This document shows positions 8,046 through 15,130 of a stretch of 64,000 nt of DNA, piece after piece. The position numbers and the translations under genes were made by a program. Position 1 is the stretch's first letter. Each line of letters begins with the position of its first letter. The notes beneath the pieces were generated by a model. It saw nothing but the letters and a program-made list of their open reading frames with translations. It was not told the origin of the DNA and searched no databases. The stretch is from NCBI RefSeq assembly GCF_000964005.1, contig NZ_JXYP01000011.1:186001-250000 (forward strand), in the 5' to 3' direction. The stretch comes from Williamsia herbipolensis (lineage in GTDB: Bacteria > Actinomycetota > Actinomycetes > Mycobacteriales > Mycobacteriaceae).

Positions 8046-8882
8046 TCAACCTACCGGCCCGAACAGTCCGCCACCGCCGAATGCCGCACGGTGCGAGTCG
8101 GGTACGACGCCGTCGTCGTTGGCCAGCCCGTACTCGCGGCCGAGCTCGGCGGTCACCAGCGTCGCACCACTGCGCGCCGACAGGTCGGGGTCGCGGGCGA
8201 GGGCGTCGACGACACGGCCGACGAACGTGGGGTCCTCGGCGCGCTCGAGAGAGAACCCGGCGAAGTCGTTGACACCCAACGACATCAGCAGCTCGGTGCG
8301 GACCAGTCCCGGCCACAGGCTCACCGCGCTGACGCCGGTCCCGGTCAACTCGTGCGCCATGTCGGAGGTCATCTTGTCCAGACCGGTCTTGCTCATCCCG
8401 TAGAGCACCGAGTGCAGGTGCCCGCGCGACCCGAACGACGAGATACTCGCGATGAGACCCGAACCGGCGTCGACCATGCGCCGCGCCGCGTGCACCGAGG
8501 CGACATAGTGCGCACGGAGTCCGACCCCGATCAGGGTGTCCCAGTCGGAGATCGGGCGTTCGAAGAACTTCTCGGAGAAACCGCCGAAGCCACGCGGCGC
8601 CGCCCAGACGTTGTTGATCAACAGGTCGAGACGCCCGTGGTCACCGTCGATGCGCTCGAACAGTTCTGCCACCGCGTCGTCGTCGGTGTGGTCGCAGCTG
8701 ATCGCCTGTGCCGTCCCGCCGGCCGCGGTGATCTCGGCGGCCACACGACCGAGCCGGTCGTCGGGTCCGACACCGCCGCGGGCGGTGAGACACACCGTCC
8801 ACCCCGCCTCGCCGAGAGCCCGCGCGACACCACGACCCACGCCGCGGCTCGCGCCGGTCACCAGTGCGACCGGCGGCGTCAC
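8046..8882 (-). CDS. short-chain dehydrogenase/reductase
   Basis: A 278-residue SDR. The cofactor motif TGASRGVG is near residues 9-16, then NNVWA (in place of NNAG), a Ser (SISSF) and the catalytic YGMSK. An insert with GGFSEKFFE follows NNVWA, as in the DHRS1-like branch. It is probably an NAD(P)H-dependent reductase of unknown substrate. Start GTG 8882 overlaps the TGA of the DUF4873 gene by 4 nt (GTGA), showing coupling; the frame stays open upstream only as a shadow of that gene. Four nt separate its stop from ppk2. Confidence 0.88.
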   Translation of the reverse strand: MTPPVALVTGASRGVGRGVARALGEAGWTVCLTARGGVGPDDRLGRVAAEITAAGGTAQAISCDHTDDDAVAELFERIDGDHGRLDLLINNVWAAPRGFGGFSEKFFERPISDWDTLIGVGLRAHYVASVHAARRMVDAGSGLIASISSFGSRGHLHSVLYGMSKTGLDKMTSDMAHELTGTGVSAVSLWPGLVRTELLMSLGVNDFAGFSLERAEDPTFVGRVVDALARDPDLSARSGATLVTAELGREYGLANDDGVVPDSHRAAFGGGGLFGPVG

Positions 8883-9226
8883 CGGTCGACGTCGTCGGGG
8901 AGCTGCGCGAACGGTGGCGCGCTCACCCCGCGCACCACGTGCCCGCCGAAGGCGTCCTCCGCCGAGAGCGTGCCCTCGCCGGCGCCGTGCGGCGTGCTGA
9001 TGCGTACCTCGGTGCCCTCGGCGACCGGCGGATCGGCAGGATCCGACACCGCCGCCAGTCCGCGGATCCGTCCCTGCCACTGGTAGCGACCGGCGATGGG
9101 ATCGAAGTGGCCGATCAGTTGGACGTTCGTCTCCACCGGGCGCCGTCCGCCCACGGTGATCGTCGCCGGACCGGTGTAGCCACCCGCGTCGTCATCATGG
9201 CCGTCTGCGGGTTCGTGATCGCTCAT
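8879..9226 (-). CDS. DUF4873-like small protein
   Basis: A 115-residue soluble protein. After an acidic N-terminus it has a beta-rich core (GPATITVGGRRPVETNVQL, then HFDPIAGRYQWQGRI and GTEVRISTPHGAGEGTLS) resembling the DUF4873 domain, which occurs alone or attached to flavin monooxygenases in mycolic-acid bacteria. No catalytic residues are obvious. The start ATG at 9226 comes 17 nt after the TetR stop, and the 3' end overlaps the SDR start by 4 nt, placing it in the same operon. Function unknown. Confidence 0.72.
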   Translation of the reverse strand: MSDHEPADGHDDDAGGYTGPATITVGGRRPVETNVQLIGHFDPIAGRYQWQGRIRGLAAVSDPADPPVAEGTEVRISTPHGAGEGTLSAEDAFGGHVVRGVSAPPFAQLPDDVDR

Positions 9227-9243
9227 GGCGTCACTGTAGGGAG

Positions 9244-10041
9244 TCAGGTCGCGGTCGTCGACGGTGCGACGCCGAACTCCGGCAGCGGGTGCTCCCGGGA
9301 GTTGAACACCGCCGCCGACCCGCCGACCTCGGCGATGCCGACGAACGATGTCCACACCAGCATCGTGAGGTGGTCGATGAGCTGTTCCTGGCTCAGGGTG
9401 CGCTCGACCATCCACCAGTGGGTGGCGAGCTGCACGCCGCCGACGAGGGCGTACGCCCAGGTTTCGAAGCCGGAGGTGTCGAGACCTCGGTGGCTGAGCC
9501 GCTCGTTCATCGCGAACGCGACGACCTGCGCGATCAGCTTCTCCGAATCGGCGAGAACCGTGGGGCTGGAGAACTTCGAGCTGGTCACGAAGGTGTAGAT
9601 CTGGGTCTCGTCGGCGATGGTCTGCACGTAGATGGAGATCACCGCGCGCGTCATCGTGAACTCGTCGACGTCGTCGATCAGCGCCTCGGTGAGCCGCGGC
9701 AGCAGGGTCACCTCGATGAACCGCACCATCGCGGCGGTGTTCAGATCGTTCTTGTCGGTGAAGTACCGGTAGAGGACGGTCTTCGAGACGCCGATGTGCG
9801 AGGCGATCTCGTACTTGCCGATGTCGGCGCCGAGGGCGCGCACTGCGGTGAGGGTGCCGTCGACGAGCTCGGCGCGCCGCTCCTCCTTGTGCTGCTGCCA
9901 CCGCTGCTTGCGACCGTCGGGCTTGCCGTCGGGGATGTCGTCGGCGGCGCCCCGCAGCGCGGCCTCGAGCCCTTTCGTCGCGTTCGCGGCGGCCACGACG
10001 GCGGCACGGGCCGCCGCGGCGGTGGTCTGGCGAGCGGGCAT
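9244..10041 (-). CDS. TetR-family transcriptional regulator
   Basis: A 265-residue TetR regulator with a long basic Ala-rich N-terminal extension of about 45 residues. The helix-turn-helix follows (about 65-100: IGKYEIASHIGVSKTVLYRYF) and then a large helical ligand-binding domain. ATG 10041 has TACTGT at 10053-10048, a 6-nt gap, indicating a leaderless mRNA. It heads a minus-strand operon with DUF4873, SDR and PPK2 and is divergent from the DUF445 gene, an arrangement like M. tuberculosis Rv0472c/Rv0473 as I recall it. It likely autoregulates this operon; ligand unknown. Confidence 0.88.
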   Translation of the reverse strand: MPARQTTAAAARAAVVAAANATKGLEAALRGAADDIPDGKPDGRKQRWQQHKEERRAELVDGTLTAVRALGADIGKYEIASHIGVSKTVLYRYFTDKNDLNTAAMVRFIEVTLLPRLTEALIDDVDEFTMTRAVISIYVQTIADETQIYTFVTSSKFSSPTVLADSEKLIAQVVAFAMNERLSHRGLDTSGFETWAYALVGGVQLATHWWMVERTLSQEQLIDHLTMLVWTSFVGIAEVGGSAAVFNSREHPLPEFGVAPSTTAT

Positions 10042-10139
10042 ACGCCCACAGTATCCCCGCCGGTGGGCGCCGGATCACCGCAGCTCGTCCGGCGCGGGCG
10101 CGGGAGTCGGAATCGGGTAAGACTGGTCAGGTGAATTCG

Positions 10140-11465
10140 ATGTCGACGGCGCAGCGCACCGATCCCGCGCCTGCCCCCAGCGCCGCCCCCACCGGTATGT
10201 CCGGCTTCGACGCCGCCGACGCCGACCGCAAGCGCGCCCTGCGCAAGATGAAAGTGGTCGCGACCGGGCTGCTGGTCTTCGCCGCCGGTGTGTACCTGCT
10301 GACCCGCTGGATCGAGAGCCGCGACGGCGCCGACGCCGCCGGCTGGGTCGCCTACGTGCGCGCGGCCTCGGAGGCGGGCATGGTGGGCGCGCTCGCCGAC
10401 TGGTTCGCCGTCACCGCACTGTTCCGCCAGCCACTGGGCCTGCCCATCCCACACACCGCCCTGATCCGCCGCAAGAAGGACCAGATCGGCGACCAGCTCG
10501 GCGGATTCGTCGAGCAGAACTTCATGACGCCCTCGGTGATCGAGGGACAGGTCGAGAAGATCCATCTGCCGCAGCGGGTCTCGCGATGGCTGGCCGATCC
10601 GCGCAACTCCGATCGCATCAGCGAGGAGGCGTCACGCGCCATCGGACTGGCGGGGGAGATGCTGGCCGACGAGGACGTCGAACAGTTCATCGTCGCGGGG
10701 ATGCGGTGGATGGCCGAACCGCAGTGGGGACCGCCCGCCGGTCGCGTGCTCGAGCAGCTGATCGAGGAGAACAGGCTCGCGCCGATCATCGCGATGCTGT
10801 GCGACCGCGCGCACGACTGGGCGCTCGACAGCCAGGGCCTCATCGATCGGGTGATCGACAAGGACGGCCCCGCCTGGGCGCCGAAGTTCCTCAACGCCGT
10901 TGTCGGTGAACGGATCCACCGCGAACTCGTCGACTTCACCAACAAGGTCCGCTCCGATCCCGACCACGAGGTGCGGCGGGCGATGAACCAGTTCCTGGAG
11001 AACTTCGCCCAGGATCTGCAGCACGACAAGGCCACCATCGAGCGGCTCGAGGAGATCAAGGCCGAGTTCATTGGTCGCGACGAGGTGGCCGGTGCGGCGT
11101 CGTCGGCGTGGAAGGCCGCGAAAGCCGTTCTCGAACAGGCGCTCGACGATCCCGACAGCACGTTGCGCGCGACGCTCGCCGACGCGGTCATCAAGGTCGC
11201 CACGCGCGTCAGCAACGACGAGGCGTTGCAGGCCAAGATGAACTTCTGGACCGTGCGGGTCGCACGCCACGTCGCGGCCAATTACGCGACCGAGATCGTC
11301 TCGGTGATCACCGAGACCGTGCGCGGGTGGGACGCCGAGGAAACCAGCCGCAAGATCGAGCTCCAGGTGGGTCGCGATCTGCAGTTCATCCGCATCAACG
11401 GCACTGTCGTCGGCTCGCTCGCCGGCCTCGCGATCTACTCGATCTCGGTGCTGCTCTTCGGCTGA
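10140..11465 (+). CDS. DUF445 membrane-associated protein
   Basis: A 441-residue DUF445 protein. It has an N-terminal hydrophobic segment (about residues 37-55, VVATGLLVFAAGVYLLT), the family signature EAGMVGALADWFAVTALFRQ, a long charged helical region (about 110-400) and a C-terminal membrane helix (VGSLAGLAIYSISVLLF). DUF445 proteins are uncharacterised; a role at the cell surface is often supposed. ATG 10140 has AGGTGA 5 nt upstream; GTG 10131, with TAAGAC 7 nt upstream, is a leaderless alternative giving three more residues. It precedes the HTH-HBHA genes, as Rv0473 does in M. tuberculosis. Confidence 0.87.
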   Translation: MSTAQRTDPAPAPSAAPTGMSGFDAADADRKRALRKMKVVATGLLVFAAGVYLLTRWIESRDGADAAGWVAYVRAASEAGMVGALADWFAVTALFRQPLGLPIPHTALIRRKKDQIGDQLGGFVEQNFMTPSVIEGQVEKIHLPQRVSRWLADPRNSDRISEEASRAIGLAGEMLADEDVEQFIVAGMRWMAEPQWGPPAGRVLEQLIEENRLAPIIAMLCDRAHDWALDSQGLIDRVIDKDGPAWAPKFLNAVVGERIHRELVDFTNKVRSDPDHEVRRAMNQFLENFAQDLQHDKATIERLEEIKAEFIGRDEVAGAASSAWKAAKAVLEQALDDPDSTLRATLADAVIKVATRVSNDEALQAKMNFWTVRVARHVAANYATEIVSVITETVRGWDAEETSRKIELQVGRDLQFIRINGTVVGSLAGLAIYSISVLLFG

Positions 11466-11525
11466 CGCCCCCGGCACACCCTCTCTCCGTGTGGTATCGG
11501 CCACTATCGGGGCCAAAAATTAGCT

Positions 11526-11549
11526 GAGTGCTTGCATTTGCTAGCACTC
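11526..11549. promoter_or_regulatory. 24-bp near-perfect palindrome and promoter of the HTH gene
   Basis: GAGTGCTTGCA and TGCTAGCACTC form 11-bp arms with one mismatched pair around TT. Inside it, TTGCAT (11532-11537) is a plausible -35, with GAATAC (11555-11560) as -10 at a 17-bp spacing. The palindrome thus covers the -35 element of the gene starting at 11589, the geometry of a repressor operator. The adjacent HTH protein is the obvious candidate to bind it. Confidence 0.72.
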
Positions 11550-11588
11550 GGTGCGAATACTGGTTTACGGAGACTCAAGGAGGTACCG

Positions 11589-12023
11589 ATGAACTCTGAA
11601 TCGGTCGATCCACCGGAGAACACAACGCCTCTCGTGGATGCCGAGGACGCAGCGACTCGAGCAGTCGAGAACGTTGTGAACGCCGCACAGGACATCGGTG
11701 CGTTCATCAGGTCTCAGCGGGTTGCTGCGGAAGTCTCGGTTCGGCAGTTGGCCGAACGGGCCGGAGTCAGCAATCCGTATCTGAGCCAGATCGAACGAGG
11801 ACTGCGCAAACCGTCGGCAGATGTGTTGGCGCAGATCGCGAAAGGTCTGCGTGTGTCGGCGGAAGTGCTGTACGTCCGCGCAGGCATTCTCGAAGAACGT
11901 GCGGCCAGCCCGGTACGCGACGCGCTGCTGGCCGACTCACAGATCAGCGAGCGACAGAAACAGATGTTGCTCGAGATCTACGAGTCGTTCCGCAAGGAGA
12001 ACGGCGTCCCAGCCGCTCCGTAG
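11589..12023 (+). CDS. XRE-family HTH regulator (Rv0474-like)
   Basis: A 144-residue regulator: about 35 flexible residues, an XRE helix-turn-helix (about 40-95: RSQRVAAEVSVRQLAERAG, SNPYLSQIERGLRKPSADVL) and a helical C-terminus of 45 residues. ATG 11589 follows AAGGAGG with a 5-nt spacer; earlier in-frame codons lie within the promoter. The gene order DUF445-HTH-HBHA matches Rv0473-Rv0475, and I recall that Rv0474 has been described as copper-responsive. A near-perfect palindrome over its own -35 suggests autorepression. Low GC usage at the promoter contrasts with the flanks. Confidence 0.88.
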   Translation: MNSESVDPPENTTPLVDAEDAATRAVENVVNAAQDIGAFIRSQRVAAEVSVRQLAERAGVSNPYLSQIERGLRKPSADVLAQIAKGLRVSAEVLYVRAGILEERAASPVRDALLADSQISERQKQMLLEIYESFRKENGVPAAP

Positions 12024-12082
12024 TCCCAGTTGCTCGACAGTCGCGTCGGTTCACCATCGCATCACCCATGAAGGAGACACCA

Positions 12083-12781
12083 ATGAGCAAGAACGACAAG
12101 CTTTTCTCGACCCCGATCTACGCCGCGGTCGGCGTGGGCGACCTTGCCCTCCAGCAGGTGAACGAGGTCCTCACCCAGCTCCGTGAGCGCACCGAGGCCG
12201 CCACCGAGACCGCCCAGGCGCGCATCGAGGAGACCCGCGAGCGCCTCACCGAGACCCGCGAGCGCATCAACGCACTCCCCGAGGAGGTGCCTGCCGGTAT
12301 CGACGACCTGCGCACCCGTTTCACCCCCGAAGAGCTCCGCAAGGTCGCCGAGGCCTACATCGAGGTCGCGACCGGCATCTACAACTCGCTCGCCGAGCGC
12401 GGCGAGGAGACCGTCGAGCGTCTGCGCACCCAGCCCGAGTTCCAGGAGAACGTCTCGAAGGCCGAGAAGGTCTACAACGACGCCGTCGACCTGACCGAGG
12501 ACGCCCTGGGCACCATCTCCTCGCAGACCCGGGCCGTGGGTGAGCGCGCCGCGAAGCTCGCCAACCTCGCCTCGGGCAAGGCCGCCGGTGCCGCCGGCAC
12601 CGTCGAGGCCAAGGCGCGTGGCCGCAAGGACTCGCCCGCCAAGGTCCTCGAGGAGCTGAAGGAGCCGGCCGCGAAGCCCGCCGCCAAGAAGGCCCCGGCC
12701 AAGAAGGCCCCCGCGAAGAAGGCCCCGGCCAAGAAGGCCCCCGCGAAGAAGGCTCCCGCCAAGAAGGCCGCCTCGAAGTAA
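12083..12781 (+). CDS. hbhA: heparin-binding hemagglutinin-like protein
   Basis: A 232-residue HBHA-type surface protein. After a short hydrophobic start (PIYAAVGVGDLALQQ) there is a long Glu/Arg-rich coiled coil (about 30-80, repeated RIEETRERLTETRERI) and a helical middle. The basic tail of about 45 residues is built on PAKKA repeats, the part that binds heparan sulfate in M. tuberculosis, where it is methylated. HBHA is also tied to lipid inclusions and cell-envelope growth. ATG 12083 follows AAGGAG with a 6-nt gap. It sits 59 nt behind the HTH gene and ends at a strong terminator. The tail is longer and more regular than I recall for mycobacterial HBHA. Confidence 0.93.
   Translation: MSKNDKLFSTPIYAAVGVGDLALQQVNEVLTQLRERTEAATETAQARIEETRERLTETRERINALPEEVPAGIDDLRTRFTPEELRKVAEAYIEVATGIYNSLAERGEETVERLRTQPEFQENVSKAEKVYNDAVDLTEDALGTISSQTRAVGERAAKLANLASGKAAGAAGTVEAKARGRKDSPAKVLEELKEPAAKPAAKKAPAKKAPAKKAPAKKAPAKKAPAKKAASK
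12691..12750 (+). repeat. two identical 30-bp tandem units in the hbhA tail
   Basis: Bases 12691-12720 and 12721-12750 are identical; each encodes two PAKKA-type pentads with alternating synonymous codons. A third, degenerate unit follows to 12778. Exact duplication in a coding tail could expand or contract by slippage in steps of 10 residues. Confidence 0.9.
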
Positions 12782-12801
12782 GGCCCTCCACCGCCAGACC
12801 C

Positions 12802-12839
12802 GGACGCCCCCGACGGACCACGGTTCGTCGGGGGCGTCC
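12802..12839 (+). terminator. intrinsic terminator after hbhA
   Basis: GGACGCCCCCGACG pairs perfectly over 14 bp with CGTCGGGGGCGTCC around a 10-nt loop. It begins 20 nt after the hbhA stop. No U-tract follows, common in high-GC actinobacteria. Confidence 0.8.
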
Positions 12840-12892
12840 GTGCGTTCGCGGGCCGCGACCGGTGTCGGTGATGCCCGGATAGGATCGGGGCC

Positions 12893-13195
12893 ATGAGCAT
12901 CCTCGCCTACGGACAGAGCCTCATCGTCCTGATCCTCACGATCGTCGGCGGAGCCGCCGCGATCGTCGCACTCGTCCACGCCGCGATCCAGCGTCCCGAC
13001 GCCTTCCCGGCCGTCGATCGGCAGTCGAAGGTGATCTGGGTCGGCATCCTGGTGCTCGCGAGCCTGTTCATCTGGTTCTTCGGGCTGCTGGGTCTGTTCG
13101 GCATCATCGGCATCGTCGCGGTGCTGGTCTACCTCGTCGACGTCCGGCCCCGCGTCGACGCGATCCAGAACAAGCGCTGGTTCCGCAAGGTCTGA
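12893..13195 (+). CDS. small membrane protein, DUF2516 (Rv0476-like)
   Basis: A 100-residue protein. An N-terminal hydrophobic segment (residues 7-31) and two closely spaced ones (about 45-80, VIWVGILVLASLFIWFFGLL then FGIIGIVAVLVYLVDV) suggest three membrane helices with a short basic C-terminus. It matches the DUF2516 family by architecture and by position after hbhA. Start ATG 12893 has TAGGAT at 12880-12885, 7 nt away, so the mRNA is probably leaderless and independent of hbhA, which ends in a terminator. Function unknown; a link to HBHA is only positional. Confidence 0.87.
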   Translation: MSILAYGQSLIVLILTIVGGAAAIVALVHAAIQRPDAFPAVDRQSKVIWVGILVLASLFIWFFGLLGLFGIIGIVAVLVYLVDVRPRVDAIQNKRWFRKV

Positions 13196-13231
13196 TCCCG
13201 TCCGGCGCCCGTTGGTGCCATCGCGTGGCGT

Positions 13232-13310
13232 GACAATATTCGTTGTCTCAATACCTTGACAACGGTAGGTGTCATATCGCATCGTTGATTGACAAGGACT
13301 TTGTCGTCAA
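13232..13310. promoter_or_regulatory. cluster of GACAA/TTGTC half-sites upstream of the AurF-like gene
   Basis: GACAA (13232-13236) faces TTGTC (13243-13247), TTGACAA lies at 13256-13262, and GACAA (13291-13295) faces TTGTC (13301-13305) inside TTGAC...GTCAA. This 149-bp gap is markedly AT-richer than its surroundings. The TTGACA elements could double as -35 boxes. The clustered dyads suggest a dedicated regulator, most simply the MerR-type protein encoded next door. Confidence 0.55.
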
Positions 13311-13344
13311 CCGAGGGCAGAACCGCCTTCGACAGGAGCCCACG

Positions 13345-14265
13345 ATGACCATCGCAGCCGAGCCCCTCACCCGATTCGATCGCGTGCAGGACCGCCAGGA
13401 CACCGCGCGGAGACTCTTGGCCTCGTCGGCGCGGAAGTCCTACGACCCGCTGATCGAGGTCGACTGGGACGCCCCGATCGACCACGAGAGCTTCTACGGC
13501 ATGACCCCCGAGTGGTGCAGCCTCTACGGCACCGAGATGTGGGATCAGATGACCGAGGCCCAGCGCATCACGCTCACCGAGCACGAGGCCGCGAGCATCA
13601 GCGCGACCGGAATCTGGTTCGAGATCATCCTCATGCAGATGCTCATCCGCGACGCCTACAAGCAGGATCCGGCGTCGCCGCACTTCCAGTTCGCGCTCAC
13701 CGAGATCGCCGACGAGTGCCGGCACTCGACGATGTTCGCCAAGGCCGCCGAGCACTTCGGCATCCCGAACTACGAGCGCCCGAAGTGGATCAACTTCCTG
13801 TCGCGCCCGTTCAAGGCGCTGGCGTCGGGATCGCTGGCCTTCGGTGGGACCCTGGCCGCCGAGGAGATCCTCGACATGATGCAGCGGGACTTCATGAAGG
13901 ACCCGCGCGTGCAGCCGGTCACCCGCACCGTCAGCAAGATCCACGTGCTCGAAGAGGCCCGCCACATCCGCTTCGCCCGCGAGGAGACGGTGCGCATCGC
14001 GGCCGACATGAGCCCGATCCGCCGCCACCTGACGCGCCTCATGCTCGCGATCACCGTCTACATGGTGGTGTTCTGCCTCGTGAACCCGAAGGTCTACGAG
14101 GCTGCAGGCCTCGACAAGAAGGCCGCGAAGAAGGCCGCCCGCACCAACACCTACTACAACGACCGAAAGCGCAACGGATGCGCCAAGACGGTGTCGTTCC
14201 TCGACGAGTGCGGTCTCATCGGCGGACCCGGGAAGTACCTGCTGCGCCGCGGCGCGATCATCTAG
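13345..14265 (+). CDS. AurF-like di-iron oxygenase
   Basis: A 306-residue helical protein of the p-aminobenzoate N-oxygenase AurF family. Ligand-type motifs are EHEAASISATGIWFE, EIADECRHSTMF and EEARHIRFAREE, supplying the Glu and His residues of a ferritin-like di-iron site. A hydrophobic stretch (LMLAITVYMVVFCLV, about 230-245) and a Lys-rich segment follow. Family members oxidise amines or alkyl substrates with O2; the substrate here is unknown. ATG 13345 follows CAGGAG by 6 nt. Upstream is a dense cluster of dyads; downstream are a MerR regulator and a membrane-anchored hydrolase on the same strand, suggesting an inducible small-molecule or lipid oxidation unit. Confidence 0.85.
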   Translation: MTIAAEPLTRFDRVQDRQDTARRLLASSARKSYDPLIEVDWDAPIDHESFYGMTPEWCSLYGTEMWDQMTEAQRITLTEHEAASISATGIWFEIILMQMLIRDAYKQDPASPHFQFALTEIADECRHSTMFAKAAEHFGIPNYERPKWINFLSRPFKALASGSLAFGGTLAAEEILDMMQRDFMKDPRVQPVTRTVSKIHVLEEARHIRFAREETVRIAADMSPIRRHLTRLMLAITVYMVVFCLVNPKVYEAAGLDKKAAKKAARTNTYYNDRKRNGCAKTVSFLDECGLIGGPGKYLLRRGAII

Positions 14266-14310
14266 CACGACCGACGAGGTACGGGAACACTGCGCGGATA
14301 GACTCGCCGC

Positions 14311-15072
14311 GTGGCTGAATACCGGATCAACGAGCTCGCCGAGGTGTCGGGTGTCAGCGTGCGCAACATCCGGGTCTACCAGGATCGCGGGTTGTTGCCG
14401 TCGCCGAAGATCAAGGGGCGCACAGGGTGGTACTCGCAGGAGCACCTCGTCCGGTTGAACCTGATCTCGCGACTGCTCGAACGCGGCTACACCTTCGCGA
14501 CGATCAGCGAGCTGCTGCAGGCGGCGCACTACGGGATGAAGGTGGAGCACGTGCTCCACGGCACCCCGAAGTCGGGCCGGTGGCGCACCTTCAAACGCGC
14601 GGCCACCATCACGCTGACCGAACTGCGCCGGACACTCGGTGCCGACGAACGCACGATCGCGATGAGTCAGAAGCTGGGTCTGCTCGCCAAGGAGGGGGCG
14701 CAGTACGCGATCAAGAGCCCCGAGCTGCTCGAGGGTGCCGAGGTGCTGGTGAAGGCCGGCATCGACCTGGAGTCGTTGCTCCGCAAGTGGGAACGCGTCC
14801 AGAACGACATCGACGACATCGCCGACAACTTCGTCGCGATCATCACCGACAAGTACTTCGGCGACGACGGCCGCCTGCTCGACATGGAGGAGACCGACGT
14901 CGCCAAGGTCGCCCATCTGATCGGTGCGGTCCGCCCGATGGCCCACGAGATCGTGGAGTCCGCGTTCCGGCGCTCACTCGACGTGAAGATCTCGCAGGCA
15001 CTCGGCGAGGCCTCGGAGATCTTCGACAACGACCGCGGTCTGGACACCGATCCGCTCAGCGGGTCCGCCTGA
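14311..15072 (+). CDS. MerR-family transcriptional regulator
   Basis: A 253-residue MerR regulator. The winged helix-turn-helix at residues 1-70 (YRINELAEVSGVSVRNIRVY, RGLLPSPKI, LNLISRLLERGYTFATI) is followed by a long helical domain of 180 residues with no metal-binding cysteines, so a metal sensor is unlikely. GTG 14311 has TAGACT at 14299-14304, 6 nt away, pointing to a leaderless transcript of its own. It is 45 nt behind the AurF-like gene whose upstream region carries repeated dyads, so it is the prime candidate regulator of that gene. Confidence 0.88.
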   Translation: MAEYRINELAEVSGVSVRNIRVYQDRGLLPSPKIKGRTGWYSQEHLVRLNLISRLLERGYTFATISELLQAAHYGMKVEHVLHGTPKSGRWRTFKRAATITLTELRRTLGADERTIAMSQKLGLLAKEGAQYAIKSPELLEGAEVLVKAGIDLESLLRKWERVQNDIDDIADNFVAIITDKYFGDDGRLLDMEETDVAKVAHLIGAVRPMAHEIVESAFRRSLDVKISQALGEASEIFDNDRGLDTDPLSGSA

Positions 15073-15130
15073 GCGCCACCCCCAGCCCGACCGATGGCCG
15101 TTCGGGCACGCATCGGAGAGGTTCACACAC

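Noticed and set aside
11526-11549. A CIRCE (HrcA) heat-shock element
   Set aside because: The half-sites are in the opposite order (GAGTGC...GCACTC rather than TTAGCACTC-N9-GAGTGCTAA), so it does not match the consensus.
13939-13980. Haem or zinc site in the AurF-like protein
   Set aside because: The EEARHIRF and ECRHS motifs fit the di-iron ligand set of the family, so no separate metal site is needed.
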